Part shown: one piece after another, positions 1 through 12,600 of the stretch
How the letters are laid out: each line of letters opens with the position of its first letter
Numbering within the stretch: position 1 is the stretch's first letter
DNA from: Centropus unirufus
Lineage: Eukaryota > Chordata > Aves > Cuculiformes > Centropidae
Length of the DNA stretch: 64,000 nt
Direction of reading: 5' to 3'
NCBI GenBank assembly: GCA_013397695.1
Contig: VYZI01000119.1
Span: 1,053,865-1,117,864 of the forward strand
Made by a program: the position numbers and the translations under genes
Notes under the pieces: generated by a model
What the model was told of the DNA's origin: nothing
What the model saw: the letters and a program-made list of their open reading frames with translations, nothing else
Database searches by the model: none

Positions 1-500
1 AAGGAGATGATATAGGGAGCTGTTGTGTCATAGAAATAAAAATCATTGTAGTCCCAGAAGAATGTTCTTACTTTCATAGTTACTGAAAAGTAGAAGTGCG
101 GTATTTTGAGAAAAGTTTACCATTAGCTGACTCTTTTATACAGAAGTTATAAATTGAGAAGCGCTTTCAGGGCTTAAGTTTTTTTTTCCAGGTCCAGAAT
201 TAGTGGTGTCTTGAAGTTGTGGGAGGCCAGAGTAGGTACTCAGAATATAGAGAAACGACTAATTTTAAAAAAATATGGCAGGAAATATTTTTAGTGATTA
301 ATAAGTGGTTGGATTATTCAAAATGCTAACACATCAATTAAACAACCCCCCAGTAGTCATTCAAGAATAAAGTGATGTTGGACATACTTTGAATTAATTG
401 AAAGCTGATACAGTGAAATACAGTTTACATTAAAGATGTTTTATCTTTTTATCTCTTAACACTCTCTGTTCTCCTAATTTCTAAAACTTTTACTATTTAG
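1..500 (+). other. MYO6 intron (partial)
   Basis: AT-rich intronic sequence ending in a TTTTTATCTC-rich tract and TTTAG at 491-500. I see nothing else in it. Confidence 0.85.
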
Positions 501-630
501 TTTGCAGAGTTTGATCAGATAATGAAGTCTGATCCAGATCACCTAGCAGAGCTAGTTAAACGAGTGAATCGCTGGCTTATCTGCAGTCGCTGGAAGAAAG
601 TTCAGTGGTGTTCTCTCTCAGTGATTAAAT
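501..630 (+). CDS. MYO6: MYO6 exon: end of converter and reverse-gear insert 2
   Basis: Acceptor TTTAG precedes 501 and donor GTACGT follows 630. It starts in phase 0 and ends one base into a codon. It encodes FAEFDQIMKSDPDHLAEL and then a Trp-rich stretch (WLICSRWKKVQWCSLSVIK). In the family this is the unique insert after the converter that binds a calmodulin and redirects the lever arm, giving minus-end motion. Confidence 0.96.
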
Positions 631-3600
631 GTACGTATTTCATGTTCTATTAAATCAAATTGTTTGTTAAAATAATAGCAAAGCAATTGTTATTACCTTG
701 AATTATGGCCAAGGACACGTATAGCAGATGGTTGCGTACTTGGATCTGTGCAATTGTTTTCAAGGTTGGTGAGGATTCTTTTTTCATGCCTTTTGTTAGG
801 TACGTAGAGGGGAGGTTAGAGCAGAGGGTTCACAAAGTGGGACATGGAGCCCACCACCAGTCTCCTGTGTCCAGTCTGCTTGGGTGCTTTACTGAAGCCT
901 GGGTAAACACCTACAGAGCAATAACTCGCTATCACAGGCCTTGCAGGGGAGAGACTTTTGCATCGGCAGGAAGAAATGGTAGTGCGGCTCTCGGCTGGCA
1001 ACATGGAGTCATACAGTACTGGGAAGTGCCTGCGCACAGATTCTCATCTCCAGATGGAAACCATATATTTGGAAGCACTGCTGTGAATTATGGTGCAAAC
1101 ATCTCCACTCTGGCAATTGCTACCGATCAGCAAATAAGTGCCTATCACTATTGATTGGCAGTTTCTAAGTGTTTGGCCTGACGAGTTTACTGTGCAGAGT
1201 AGGAATGAGGTGGTGTGGAACAGAGATCGGTGTTTGGGAGGTGCTTCAGTAAAGATATCTGCGTGATGGGGAAAGATCTAGAGTCCAGGTTCTGGAATAA
1301 CACAGAGGGTGAGAAGTATGCATTAAGATGGTGAAGAAAAGCGTAAAGGCCTCATGTCTTGTGGCTGTGCATTCGGGCCAGCAGAGTCATGACTTGTACA
1401 TCTGTCAGTGACTGGATATTATATGGAGGCAAATAGGATTTGTGAGTTCTTAACACATAGGTTTCAGAAGTCAGGATTTGTATCATTAAAGTCACGTTTT
1501 TGACCTGGAACTGTATGCCATTTAGATTATTTTTTGAGAAAGATAGGGCAGAAAGTCTGTCACTCTGTCCAGAAAGTAGAAACCCACAGAAATAACATGC
1601 TGGTTTGATGAGCCTTACTTTTTAAAAAAAAATTTGTATGGGAAATTGGAAGCTTATTTTATTCCCAGAATAAAGCTGAAATAGATACACAAGAGGCAGA
1701 GTGCATCTTTGTGATCACTTAATTCCAGTAGTTAAATATCACTGTGTTCAAAACTGTGCTCAGCTGATGACTAAAGGCAGTGAGGATCCTTAGGCATCTG
1801 TGCTTCCTCTAGCAGATATGCAAAAACTGCTTTTATTGCTGCATTTCTAAGCAGCTCAGCGCTCATGCTTGTCCCTGTGTCTTGACAGTATTCTCTGTTT
1901 AACTTGCTGCTTGGTCTTGAGCCTTTAGATGAGAGCTATTAGAATGACTACAGCGGAAGGTTTTGTTTCGTGTCCTTTCTTTTCAGTATTGCAGAGAAAT
2001 GCTCAGTGAAGTTCCAGCCACTTTATCATATTTAGCAGATACTGGCTAATTGATTACCCTTTAGCACGGGAATTGGGCTTTGAGCTGAGCATTTCCTTCT
2101 TGTTAGCAAAGTCCAGTGACTTTTCCCTGTGGTTACTGATGCCTGTGAATCTGGAGTGGGGCTGATGCACGTGTCTGAGTGTGCACACACTTAATTGTTC
2201 CTGTTTGGTGTGGGTGGGAGCCTTGATGCTTGGCTCGGGATTGTGAATTCTGTTGTCTGCTCTGTCTGAAGTGTTGCGGTTCCAGTACAGACCTAGTTCT
2301 CAAGCACCTGTAGTCTGCATAGAGTGTTGAGCCATCAAGTGTGTGAATACTATGAGAGTTGATTTAAATTGTATAAGCCATTGAGATTCAGTATCTTTTG
2401 TGTGTTTACAGTGAAAAATAAGATAAAATACCGAGCCAGTGCCTGCATTAAAATACAAAAGACTATCCGTATGTGGCTTTGCAAGAGAAAGCACAAACCA
2501 CGGTAAGAGGATATTGCTTGGTTGAAGAAAATGGCTTTTCAATACTCTTTCCTTGTGCATGTAAAGAGCAGATTTACTATGCTTAAATAAATCCATCTGA
2601 AATGATAGAATGGTGCTAAGTACGGCTGAAAGAGACTTTGAGAGGTGTCATGTGCTTCCTCTGTTTTGCAAGGAGGAACAGAGTAAATCTGAATCTTTCC
2701 TAAGAGATGTTTGTTAAGCTCTGTTCATAAAACCTTTCAGTGATAGCCTGGTTATTAGATATCCTTAGTTAAACCTCTCTAAATGAAATTTAAGCTCATG
2801 AATTTTTGTCCTTTACACATGCCCACCTTCCTGAATATGCCCCCTTTCATTTTTTATCTTAAAAAGAATTGTGTTCCCTGTCTGTCTTCTCTCCTCTTGA
2901 AATAAAGTAGCTTTAATCTGACTGCATGGAATACTGATGGAAATATTTCAGTCATTAAGCTCTGCTGACACCTTTTAGTTCATAATAGAGAGCCAGCTCT
3001 TTGCTCTTTAATATTGAGGTTCTTGTAAAATGTTTTCTTTTACATCCTTCAATGGTTCTACCGTGGCATTTCTGACCACATCCCTATATTTTTAACCTGT
3101 TCTGTATTCCTCTTTGATAATTTGTTTGCAAAAGGCTCTACTGCTTGGTTACTTAGTGAGATAATGTTTGAATTTCAACAAAAGAGGATGAGTTTTATCA
3201 GAAGGCGTAACTTGTCTCGCCATCTACCTCTTTAACATGATTAGTGGTAATGTTAAAAAACATCACCTTGAAAAAACACCTCAAGGTACGAAGAGATTGT
3301 CTTGCCTTCACAGCATTGATGGCCTGATAAAAGTGCGTACGCTGAAGAAGAGACTTGATAAATTTAATGAAGTAGTAAGTGCTCTGAAGGAGGGCAAGGT
3401 GGAGACAAGCAAGCAGGTCAAGGAGCTGGAGTACTCTATTGATGCTTTAATGACCAAAATTAAGGTATGCTAATAATCAGAAGTAGTTTCTTATTGCAGG
3501 AATCTTTTAAAAACTTAATCTAAAGTAGAGGGCAAATGTATTTTTCTTGACAGAAAAGACATTTTAATATAGAGGTTTTAATTTCCAGAGGCATTGCGTA

Positions 3601-6600
3601 AATTCTGTTTTAAAGTATTTGTGAATCTAACTGAAGTTAATCTTGAATTTGAGTACATATGTCTAGATTTTGGTGTTACTGCCTATTTCGAAGTTGGTAT
3701 GGGAGAATATTAACCAAAAATGCATGTTGATATTGTGAGACAAGTGTTGTTAATAATTTACTTGTTGCTTTTGTTATTGGAATAATGCATAGCAACAATG
3801 TTTTAAATTAATCAGGGCTGAATTGTCCAAGCTTTTATTTACCACAGATTGAAGAGATTAATGTTCAGTTATGTGTTCTTCAAGCTTGATATCGAAGAGA
3901 ATTCAGCTTGCTGATTAGGCTTCAGCATTTGTAATTCTCAGTTTCTTACCACAAAAGCAAATATAAAAAATGAAAATACACTGGGGTTTATTGTTAGAAA
4001 AAAATTTATTTGCTGTATTTTTGTTTCAAGCAACTTTATAGCTTTCTTAGGGTAATGTGTTAAGATCATGATTGTAAAGATGGTCGAGTTACCCTGTCTG
4101 CTTATAGTCCTCTTTTCTCATAAAAATGAGATAGTTTGATTTTCATCATGATAAGCCCTCATAAAAGGTCAGCAAACACCCCATATCACACCTTTATTGT
4201 ATCAATGGGAATTATAAAATGAAATTAAATTGCAGCTATTAACAAGGTTTGAAAGCATATGTAGCAAAGGCTATTAAGTATTTTCAGCATGTTATTTGCT
4301 ACTAAGACCCGTTTAAAAAAGTCACAACACAGTCCAATACTTTTTGAGTGTTACCACACATAGTAAGGGAAACTGTTCTGTGCTGTAACATAAAAGGCAG
4401 AGCTGTCAATAACCACTATAGAACCTGAGAACGTGACACAAAATGCACATAGGAGGCCCTTAGTTTTCATTTTAGTGTGCGATGAATTTGAGTTGCTTAA
4501 AACTGTACGGTATGAAAAAAAGGAACACATGTTTCTAAAGAGAAGTCATGTTTAATGTCAGTGATAAAATGAAGTTGACTTTGAATGGTTTTATATGGAT
4601 CCCCAAGACTTTAGGAAGAAAGGAAAGGATGCGCTCAAGCTCCCCTACCCTGAAGCATATATATAGTCTAATTTTACTGCTGGATGCTCTTGTTTCACTT
4701 AGCATTCTTTTCATACACATTTTTTAAAAGTGAAGTACAAATGTAAAAGAATATAATCCCCACTTATTATTTCATTTTGCAGACCACTATAATGACTAGG
4801 GAACAGATAGAGAAAGAATACGATGCTCTAGTTAGAAGCTCAGAGCAGCTTCTGAGTGCGCTGCAAAAGAAGAAACAGCAAGAGGAGGAAGCAGAGAGGC
4901 TACGACGCATCCAAGAGGAAATGGAAAAAGAAAGAAAGAGACGTGAAGAGGAAGAACAGCAACGGAAAAAGGAAGAAGAGGAAAGACGTCTGTGAGTCTT
5001 GAAAAAGTTGCTGGTTATAGAATGCGAAGAAAATCGGAAGGTCATTTTTAATACTCCAGTGCTTAAAGAGAGTCATTTGGGTTGTAGTTCTGGTATGCTA
5101 TGCAGTGTTAAAATTCCTTTCCTGGTGATTCATAAGGTAAGTGTAGTCAAAATAGACTGGGAGAAATGACGTCATGCACCTGGAAGTTTCAGATGGACTT
5201 GGGAAGTCTCTTTACTTCACATGTACTGGCTCATCATCAGAACTGTACTGACTTATGGGTTACCTTTCAGTGTTATGGAAAGCGCTTTCCTATCTCTTGT
5301 TCACTTGCATCGTACTAACACATTTTTGTTACCTCGTCCTATTTTGTAACAGGAAATCTGAGATTGAGGCAAAGAGAAAACAGGAAGAGGAAGAGAGGAA
5401 AAAGAGGGAAGAGGAAGAAAAACGTATTCAGGTTAATGTTTTAGCTATGTGTGGGTTTGGGGTTTTGTTGTTGATTTTGTGTGCGTTTATTTTGTGGGGA
5501 TTTTCTAAAATCTTTTTCACAATTTGGGTTCTCTACTGAGTCTAATGACTTGTCTTTATAAATGTGTGTCTTGGGGTCATTCAACAGTGTTGCTTTAGTA
5601 ATGTAAGCTGAGAAATCACCTTAAAATGTTCATGTGCAAGTTCAGGTCTTCTGAGTAGAGATCTGTTTGTTTTTAAAAGGTTTTAAAATTTATTTTCAAG
5701 TTAAAAATACACAGTACTGAAGAATCCTAGTTTAGCCTCTGAAGTTTTTGCAGACATTCTGTGTCAGATGAGTTTGGCACTGGTTTACTAGATGTAACAA
5801 CTGGACTTGGCAGGTGTCATGTACCAGCTTAACTGTACAAGCTTTCAGAATATTGATAATAATGAGAGGGTGCAGCACTGTCTCTAGTAGCCCCTTTGGA
5901 TGCATTCGAAATAAATATGATGCAGTTGAAATCCTGCTCTTCCACCCCGGCCCCTTGATTTCTGACGATTCTTACCCATCCCATCGTGAACTCTCACTCT
6001 GAGCTGTGTTGGCCCCTGCACTCTTGTTTTCTTCTTGTCTTGGAGATAATGTGGGTGACTTGGAAGAGCAGTCTTGGAGAGAAGCAGCTTCTCGGTAGGG
6101 GCAGTCGTAGCAGGTGCAAGGCTGTGCTCACTGACATTTACAGGCTCTTTTAAGCCATGTCCATGATCATTCAGAAGCAGAGTTTTTCTCCTGTGTCTCG
6201 TTATCCCTGGAGTTAGCCCAGCACTGTTTATCCTGCTTGCATCTGCATACCCTTTTCCATCACCTCACCCTTATTCTTGAGAAACAAGTCACTGGAACTA
6301 ACAGAAATTATAGCCTAACTTCGATGAAAAATTAATCTTTCCTGTGTTATTGGGTCTGTCACCTGTATCAGGATAATAAGCACTATCAGCTTGCAAAAGG
6401 TAAACCTAAAAAGAGTAAGCAGCTATATGGCTAGTCTGTAAGGAATTGCTTAGACACCATTGCAAATATGTCTGGTGTTTTGTGAGAAATTCATAGGATA
6501 AGTTTCCGTTCAGGGACAGTTTAAATGGATTAAATTTTGTCTACTGAGGAAGCAAGATGGTTTGTTGCCAGAAGGTTTAAAAACTTGGTCTGTCAGCACT

Positions 6601-9600
6601 ATGAGCACCTCTAGGGATTGTCTGTATTTGTTTCTTTGTTTCCAAGACGTGGATATCTGCAATGCAGAATGTAATTTACACTTGGAAATGCTGCATTTGG
6701 ACACAAAGCAGATATGTAATCCAACAGGGTATTTCTTTCTTCACCATACAGTTAATTGCTCGTTGGCTCTTCTTTCTCCTGGTGGCTGTTGACCATCAGC
6801 TAATCTAAAATGGGATTCAGAGGGTAAAGTCACTGCTGTTATTGAACTACTTTAGTGGAATAAATTCCCAATGATGATAGGGAAGTGACTTTTTCTTCTT
6901 TTTTAACTCTGGGGCACCAAGAAAGGGGCTGCTCTGGCTTGGCGTGTATGGCTTTCGGAAATATGAATTGGGTGGTTGCATTTTATTTACTGTTTGTGCA
7001 AGACCCAGAATTATAAACCAGAATTATAGTTTTGCTGTGCAGAGGTGGTCTATATGGAACGCTTCTGCATTTCAGAAAGTCACAATTTTATCATTAGCTA
7101 AAATTGAAAGGCAGATCAGGTCCACAGAGGATTCCAGTGTTTTTCTTGATCCCTCTTTAAAATAAAACATGGTCCTGTGTGAAAGGTGTGCTGTTTTGCA
7201 GTCCTGTAATGCCAAGTGCAGAACATTGCGGGAGTCCTGTGTTAGTGCTGTGAATGAGTAACCATATTACTCTGATCATCCTGAGTTTTAATGATTCGAA
7301 GAACTTTTTGAAGTCTGATTTTCATAATAGCTAACAGAAAGCTTCATATGGTTTTTAAAGGAGGAATAATTGATTGGCACTTCAATTAAAAAGGTGATAC
7401 AAGTGCACAATAATGATTTAATAAGCTATATGAAAACCAAGCTGCAGTCTGTAAATGTTTTATTTTTCTTGGTTCAGACTAAATACTAATGCTGTTATTC
7501 TTTCAATTCTGTACATTTTGCATGCTTTGAGAACTGTAAATATACCATTTGACATATTTTTCTGATCATTTGCCTATGTGGTGTCTTCAGTTTGAATGGT
7601 AAAGGTGTGCTTTTCTAAAACAGGCTGAAATTGAGGCTCAGCTGGCCAAAGAACGAGAAGAGGAAAGCCAGCACCAGGCAGTGCTTGAACAGGAGCGTCG
7701 TGATCATGAACTTGCAATGAGAATTGCCCAGAGTGAAGCAGAGCTGATCAGTGATGAGGCTCAGCTTGATTTAGGATTGCGCAGGTATGGGATTAATTAG
7801 TTACATTTCTTTTTTTTTGTTTCATTTGCTTTTTTTGTCTTCTTCCTCTTCTGATCCATCTGAGAAGACTATAGTTTTGTTGTTTTTATGTATTTTTGTT
7901 TTAATTACATGGACCTTTTTAAGTCAGTGCACTTGAGTATTTTTCAAATTAACTTGTGAAAGTTCTTAGAAATACATTACTTTTGCTTGAAGATTTTCTC
8001 CATTTTGCATCTTGCTACCTCAGTAATTTAGTAGATGCTTGTGAATACAGTTGCAGTTCTCTTCCTCTTTTGGAGTTCTGGCAAGGATGGCTACTGATTT
8101 AAATTATGATTATTATGAGTTATTTAAAGGAGTGATTGGAGTTTCTTCAGTGGCAAGTAGTAATAAAACACAACCTTCCTGGTACTTGGTGGTTTCAGCA
8201 GTACAGTGTGAATTTGTGTTTGGCTTTTCTTTTAACAATTCGCCCTCTTTGAACGCTCAAATATTAGCTATTCCTGTGTCCTGCATGGTGAGTTTTATTT
8301 CAAGCCGAATGAATATATTTAATATCGATACGTTTAAGAACTAAACATTGTCTGGAACATTTTATTTTGTGTGAATTTTTTATGTGTCACAAGAAGAGCT
8401 TGGCTTTTGGTGTACACATCCACACTGCTTCCAGAGCGAGAGCTCTTCAAGTGTAGAGTGATGGCTTAGAAGCGGCTTAGAAGTTCCAGTAGAAGAAGTA
8501 CTTATTGCTCCAATTGCATAAAGGGAACTTAAACATGATCACATCGTTGGTGACTTCATTAATACTAATACACTCTGTTGTTGTTGAAGGAAGGGGTGTA
8601 GGAAAATCCACGTATTTTCATGGAATTTCAAGCTCCCAGATATGTTCTCTCTGTTACACAAATTTTAATCTAGATGTATACATTTTTTTAGTAATTATGC
8701 CTACATGAGATAGCTAAGTAACTTTTTGTCATGTACAATACCAGGTTTTAGACACTTCCACTAAAATTATTCTGCCCTTGTTCTCGGTTGCTGTCATACT
8801 GTCTCAAATAAGACTTTAACATGCTCAGTTGGGTGTCCGAGTGCTTCAGAGACAGTGTTCTAGTGATTCTCATGCTTTCTTCTTTTAGATATTGGTGCAA
8901 TACTTCTGTAAATAAAAATCTCTGTAGTGTTTCAACCCGGCAGACTGCACTTAAATACGAGTGAAGGGAGGCGGTAGACAAGAAGGGCTCAGAATTCACT
9001 TCCTGTATGGGAAGTTCTAATCCTGACAGTGTTTCCTACGGCTCCTTGGTAATCCTGATATTTGTCTTCCTTGTGCAGCCCTGAAAGGGATGATGAGGTG
9101 ACCATCCTGATAGTTAGGATTGCCAGTTTCTCTCTGCTGTGTAGCTAGCAGTGGGAGAATGACGACTCTTCTCTGAATGATTGACAGTGCAGCATGGTCT
9201 GAACGAGTTAACATAGCAATGTAAATCCTTTATTAAACAAGATAATATATAAATCGAGAAAAAATTAATAGAGATTTCTCCGCTTATATGAGATCTGGCA
9301 AATTTTTTCCCTTCTGTGTTAGCAGTCTGTCTCAAAGAGCTTTAAGCATGCCCAAAAGCTGAATAAAATCCTTTCAATTTCACCTTTGATTTGATTTTGG
9401 TTTGGTTTGTTTAAAAACAAAATAAAACCTTCCCCAGACTACTGAAATCCAAGGGTAGATTTCCATGTAACTGGGACAATTGCACTAAAGGTAGAAACTC
9501 GGGGAATTCTTCTCTGAAGTGAAAACTCTTTATTGGTTTGAACAAAGCATGCAATTTAAGAATTTAAGATGAATTCTCAGGACTTATATTAACTCATACC

Positions 9601-12600
9601 AACTGAAATTTTACTGGAGTGTACGGAAGTGATATTCTGCTGTCTTCTGGATTCAGGACTTCCATATTACCATATAATACACTGAAATCAATGTGACTGA
9701 CTTTTATGTATGTAGATTTCCTTTTTCTGTAAGATTTTACTGTAGCAAGATAAAGCAAGTATCACTCCATACTGAATTCATGCAGTGTAATGATTTTATA
9801 GTGTTTTCACCCAATTTTCTACAAGATCATTTCATGCTCACAACTTGGCATGAGTAAAAGGGTATTTTCCCTGGTTCCATACTACCCATGGAGTGAAAAT
9901 AGAAAGAGGGAGGTGATTTTTATGTGTCACTTTGAAGAAACTCTTGTATTTTGCTCATTTTAAGGAACATGCGATGCTTGCGTGTGGTCATATTTGAAAA
10001 TGAGTAGCCTCTGCTTTATTTCTTTTCCCCTCAATACCTTGCTGCATTCACCTTTAGTTTTGCTATATATAGAAAGGCTCCATTAGTAGTATCTTTGAAA
10101 AAGAAAAATATATACTTGTTGGCTCCTGTCAAAGAAGAAAAATCGGGGATTTTTTTGTTGTTTTGTTTTTGTTTTTTTTTTCTTGTGTTTTGTTTTGGTT
10201 TTAGTTTTGTTCTGGCAGTAGATGCAGCATTTTTATTTCTGCTTGTTCTGTGCTGGACACAGTGGACCTCTCCAGGCTTCATCCAATTCTATGACTCGCC
10301 CACAATTTGAAAGCACACATGATAAGGGATTTACTGCCCCTAAGGATAAATTAGCAATAGAGCTAATTAGCACTTCAGTAAAATCAGTTAAATAATAGAT
10401 ACCTATTTTCAACTGTACATTTTTTAATTTATGTGGCTTATCAAAACATAAAGTATAGAATATAGCACAAATATCAGCTAGACTCAGTGAAGGTGATGCG
10501 AGTGTTCTGTGTGTTGTGTTCTGATTTGTAGCGTATTCTGATTTGTAGCGTATTCAATGTGTGTGTGAGCCTTCAGTAAGGCTGTTAGGCTCGGTGTCTC
10601 TTCAGAGCTTGCATGAAGAAGCTGTGTGCTCTGTTTCCAGAGCAGCTACGTGCAAATTGCCATTTATTTCCTGTGATATGCTTATCCAGGTATAAAATAC
10701 TTCAGCAGAATGTCTCCAAAATCTTCTAATTTTGAAAGATGAGGGTGTGCATGGAGTGTGGTTTTGCTTGTACATTTTTTCCATTTTATCTTAGTGTATG
10801 TTTAAACAATTAATTTAACATAAGTGATTGAGAATAATGAAGAAAGAAGCTCTGTACAATCCTGTTTCTCAGTTAAAAAAGATAATATAACAGTAAATAA
10901 GGTGTGAGGGAGAAGGAAACACCATGACTCACCTTTTCCCACCTTAGAATATTAGAAAGATAACTAGGAAGTATTCTGTCTAACATAAATATCTTCTATT
11001 TGCAGAGCCAATGGAACAAAGCCACAAATGACTGCGTATGGCATTTTTTTCCCATTTGAATGCTCTAATAGAAAGAAACCACACTAATTAACACAAAGGA
11101 AATTGATACTCATATTTACTAATACCCCCAGATAATCTTTATTAATAATCTTTATTAGCATTCATCTGCAAACTTTAAATTGGTTTGTAATCCCTTATAA
11201 CCACTACTTTGCTTATATCTAATGAACAAGTTAGTAATAACAAATATTATATATTTAAAGTTTGTTATATAATTAGGATAATTTTTTTCATATACCATCA
11301 TCCTGTGATTTATTGCTCTTCAAAAAAATCAGGATTGTGTATATGCATGTATGAGAATGAAATTATTTAAAATAAGTGACTGGGTTTTGGGCACTTGAAT
11401 TGGCTTCAGTTTGATTGTCAAGGGACTTTCACAGTTATGAAGGCTGTCTTTATATTAATATGTTTGGTTTATGCTTATTTATCAATTTTCTTATAGGGAG
11501 CAAATGGCCACAGAAATGTCAGAAATATTGTCTAGGTAGGTGAGAAGACAACACCAAATGAATCAGTCATTTCATAAAAAGAAATCACAGATGAAATGAG
11601 TTTAATTATTATAGAAAGATGTTGATGGAATCCGGTTTGGTTGTTTTTTTTAAAGTGCTAAGCAGATAAGTAAATTATTTCTTTCAGGTAAATCTCCTTT
11701 ATCAATACCTTTTCCCAGAAATTATTTTTCTGCTATTTTAATTGACTATATATAAAAAAGGATAAGAGTAATTCACGCACCTTGGGGTTTTGTGTAATTT
11801 TCATAGTATTTCCCCAGCTCTCTCCTCTTTTATTATTTCCTATAATGATGTTGAAAAACTAGGCTCCACATCTTCTGAAGGAGTATTTCTGCATTCAAAA
11901 CAGAGTTAATGAAGTTATTTAATGTTAATGTAGCAGTTAGTGCTTTTAATAAGAATATATTCTAGTTATAATTCCCTTCATTTAAAAGCAGTTTTAAAAA
12001 TTACCATGCTAAAAGCATATTAAAACCCCTCTTGAGGCATCTAAATAAAAATCCCCTTCTGAGATTTCTTGAGTGCTGATCCAAGATTTTATGCACAATG
12101 CGAGGAGAAAGGAGAAGGCTGGTTTAGATCTGAGCACAATTCTGCTGCAAGTCTCAAACTGGTTTGTGTTAGGATGTTAATTCTCTGTTGAATGAAACTG
12201 TTGTCGTGTCCTCCATATCAGTGAATAATTAGAAAGTGTTTTGTGCAACTTGAGGACAGAAATAACCTTCTGACGTTCATTTTCTGAAGCTTACATAAGC
12301 AGTGAAATTGGTCAGGATTTTAAAAAGTCAATCTTTTGCTAAATAAGTTGCTACTTTGTGTATGTATTGTCTGAAAGTGATGGGTCTTACGCAATTGATG
12401 AGTTTTTTAGTTGTAGCGTTGATAATTTGGAATGTAGCTGTGAACTAAATTTTTTTCTTGCAGTGGTTTCTAATTCTTTTCTTGCAGTGGTTTCTGCATT
12501 CTTGTTTAGCTAAAATTTTTTGCATTTTTTTTTTGCATTTTTCATAGACTGGAAACTTTTGTCTTAAGCCTGATTTATTTTTTAAGTGTGAAAACGCCAT

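Larger units (their letters stand above)
2503..7623 (+). other. MYO6 introns between the IQ and distal-tail exons
   Basis: Four introns (2503-3313, 3465-4782, 4992-5352, 5432-7623) around the short helix exons. I see no recognisable repeat or RNA gene in them. Confidence 0.75.

Noticed and set aside
4767..5045. Minus-strand Ser/Cys-rich frame of 92 codons
   Set aside because: It is the antisense shadow of the Glu/Lys/Arg codons of the MYO6 single alpha-helix exon.
5432..5539. Hydrophobic readthrough after the charged-helix exon, resembling a membrane segment
   Set aside because: It is T-rich intron sequence translated in frame. The donor at 5432 and the perfect continuation at 7624 show it is spliced out.
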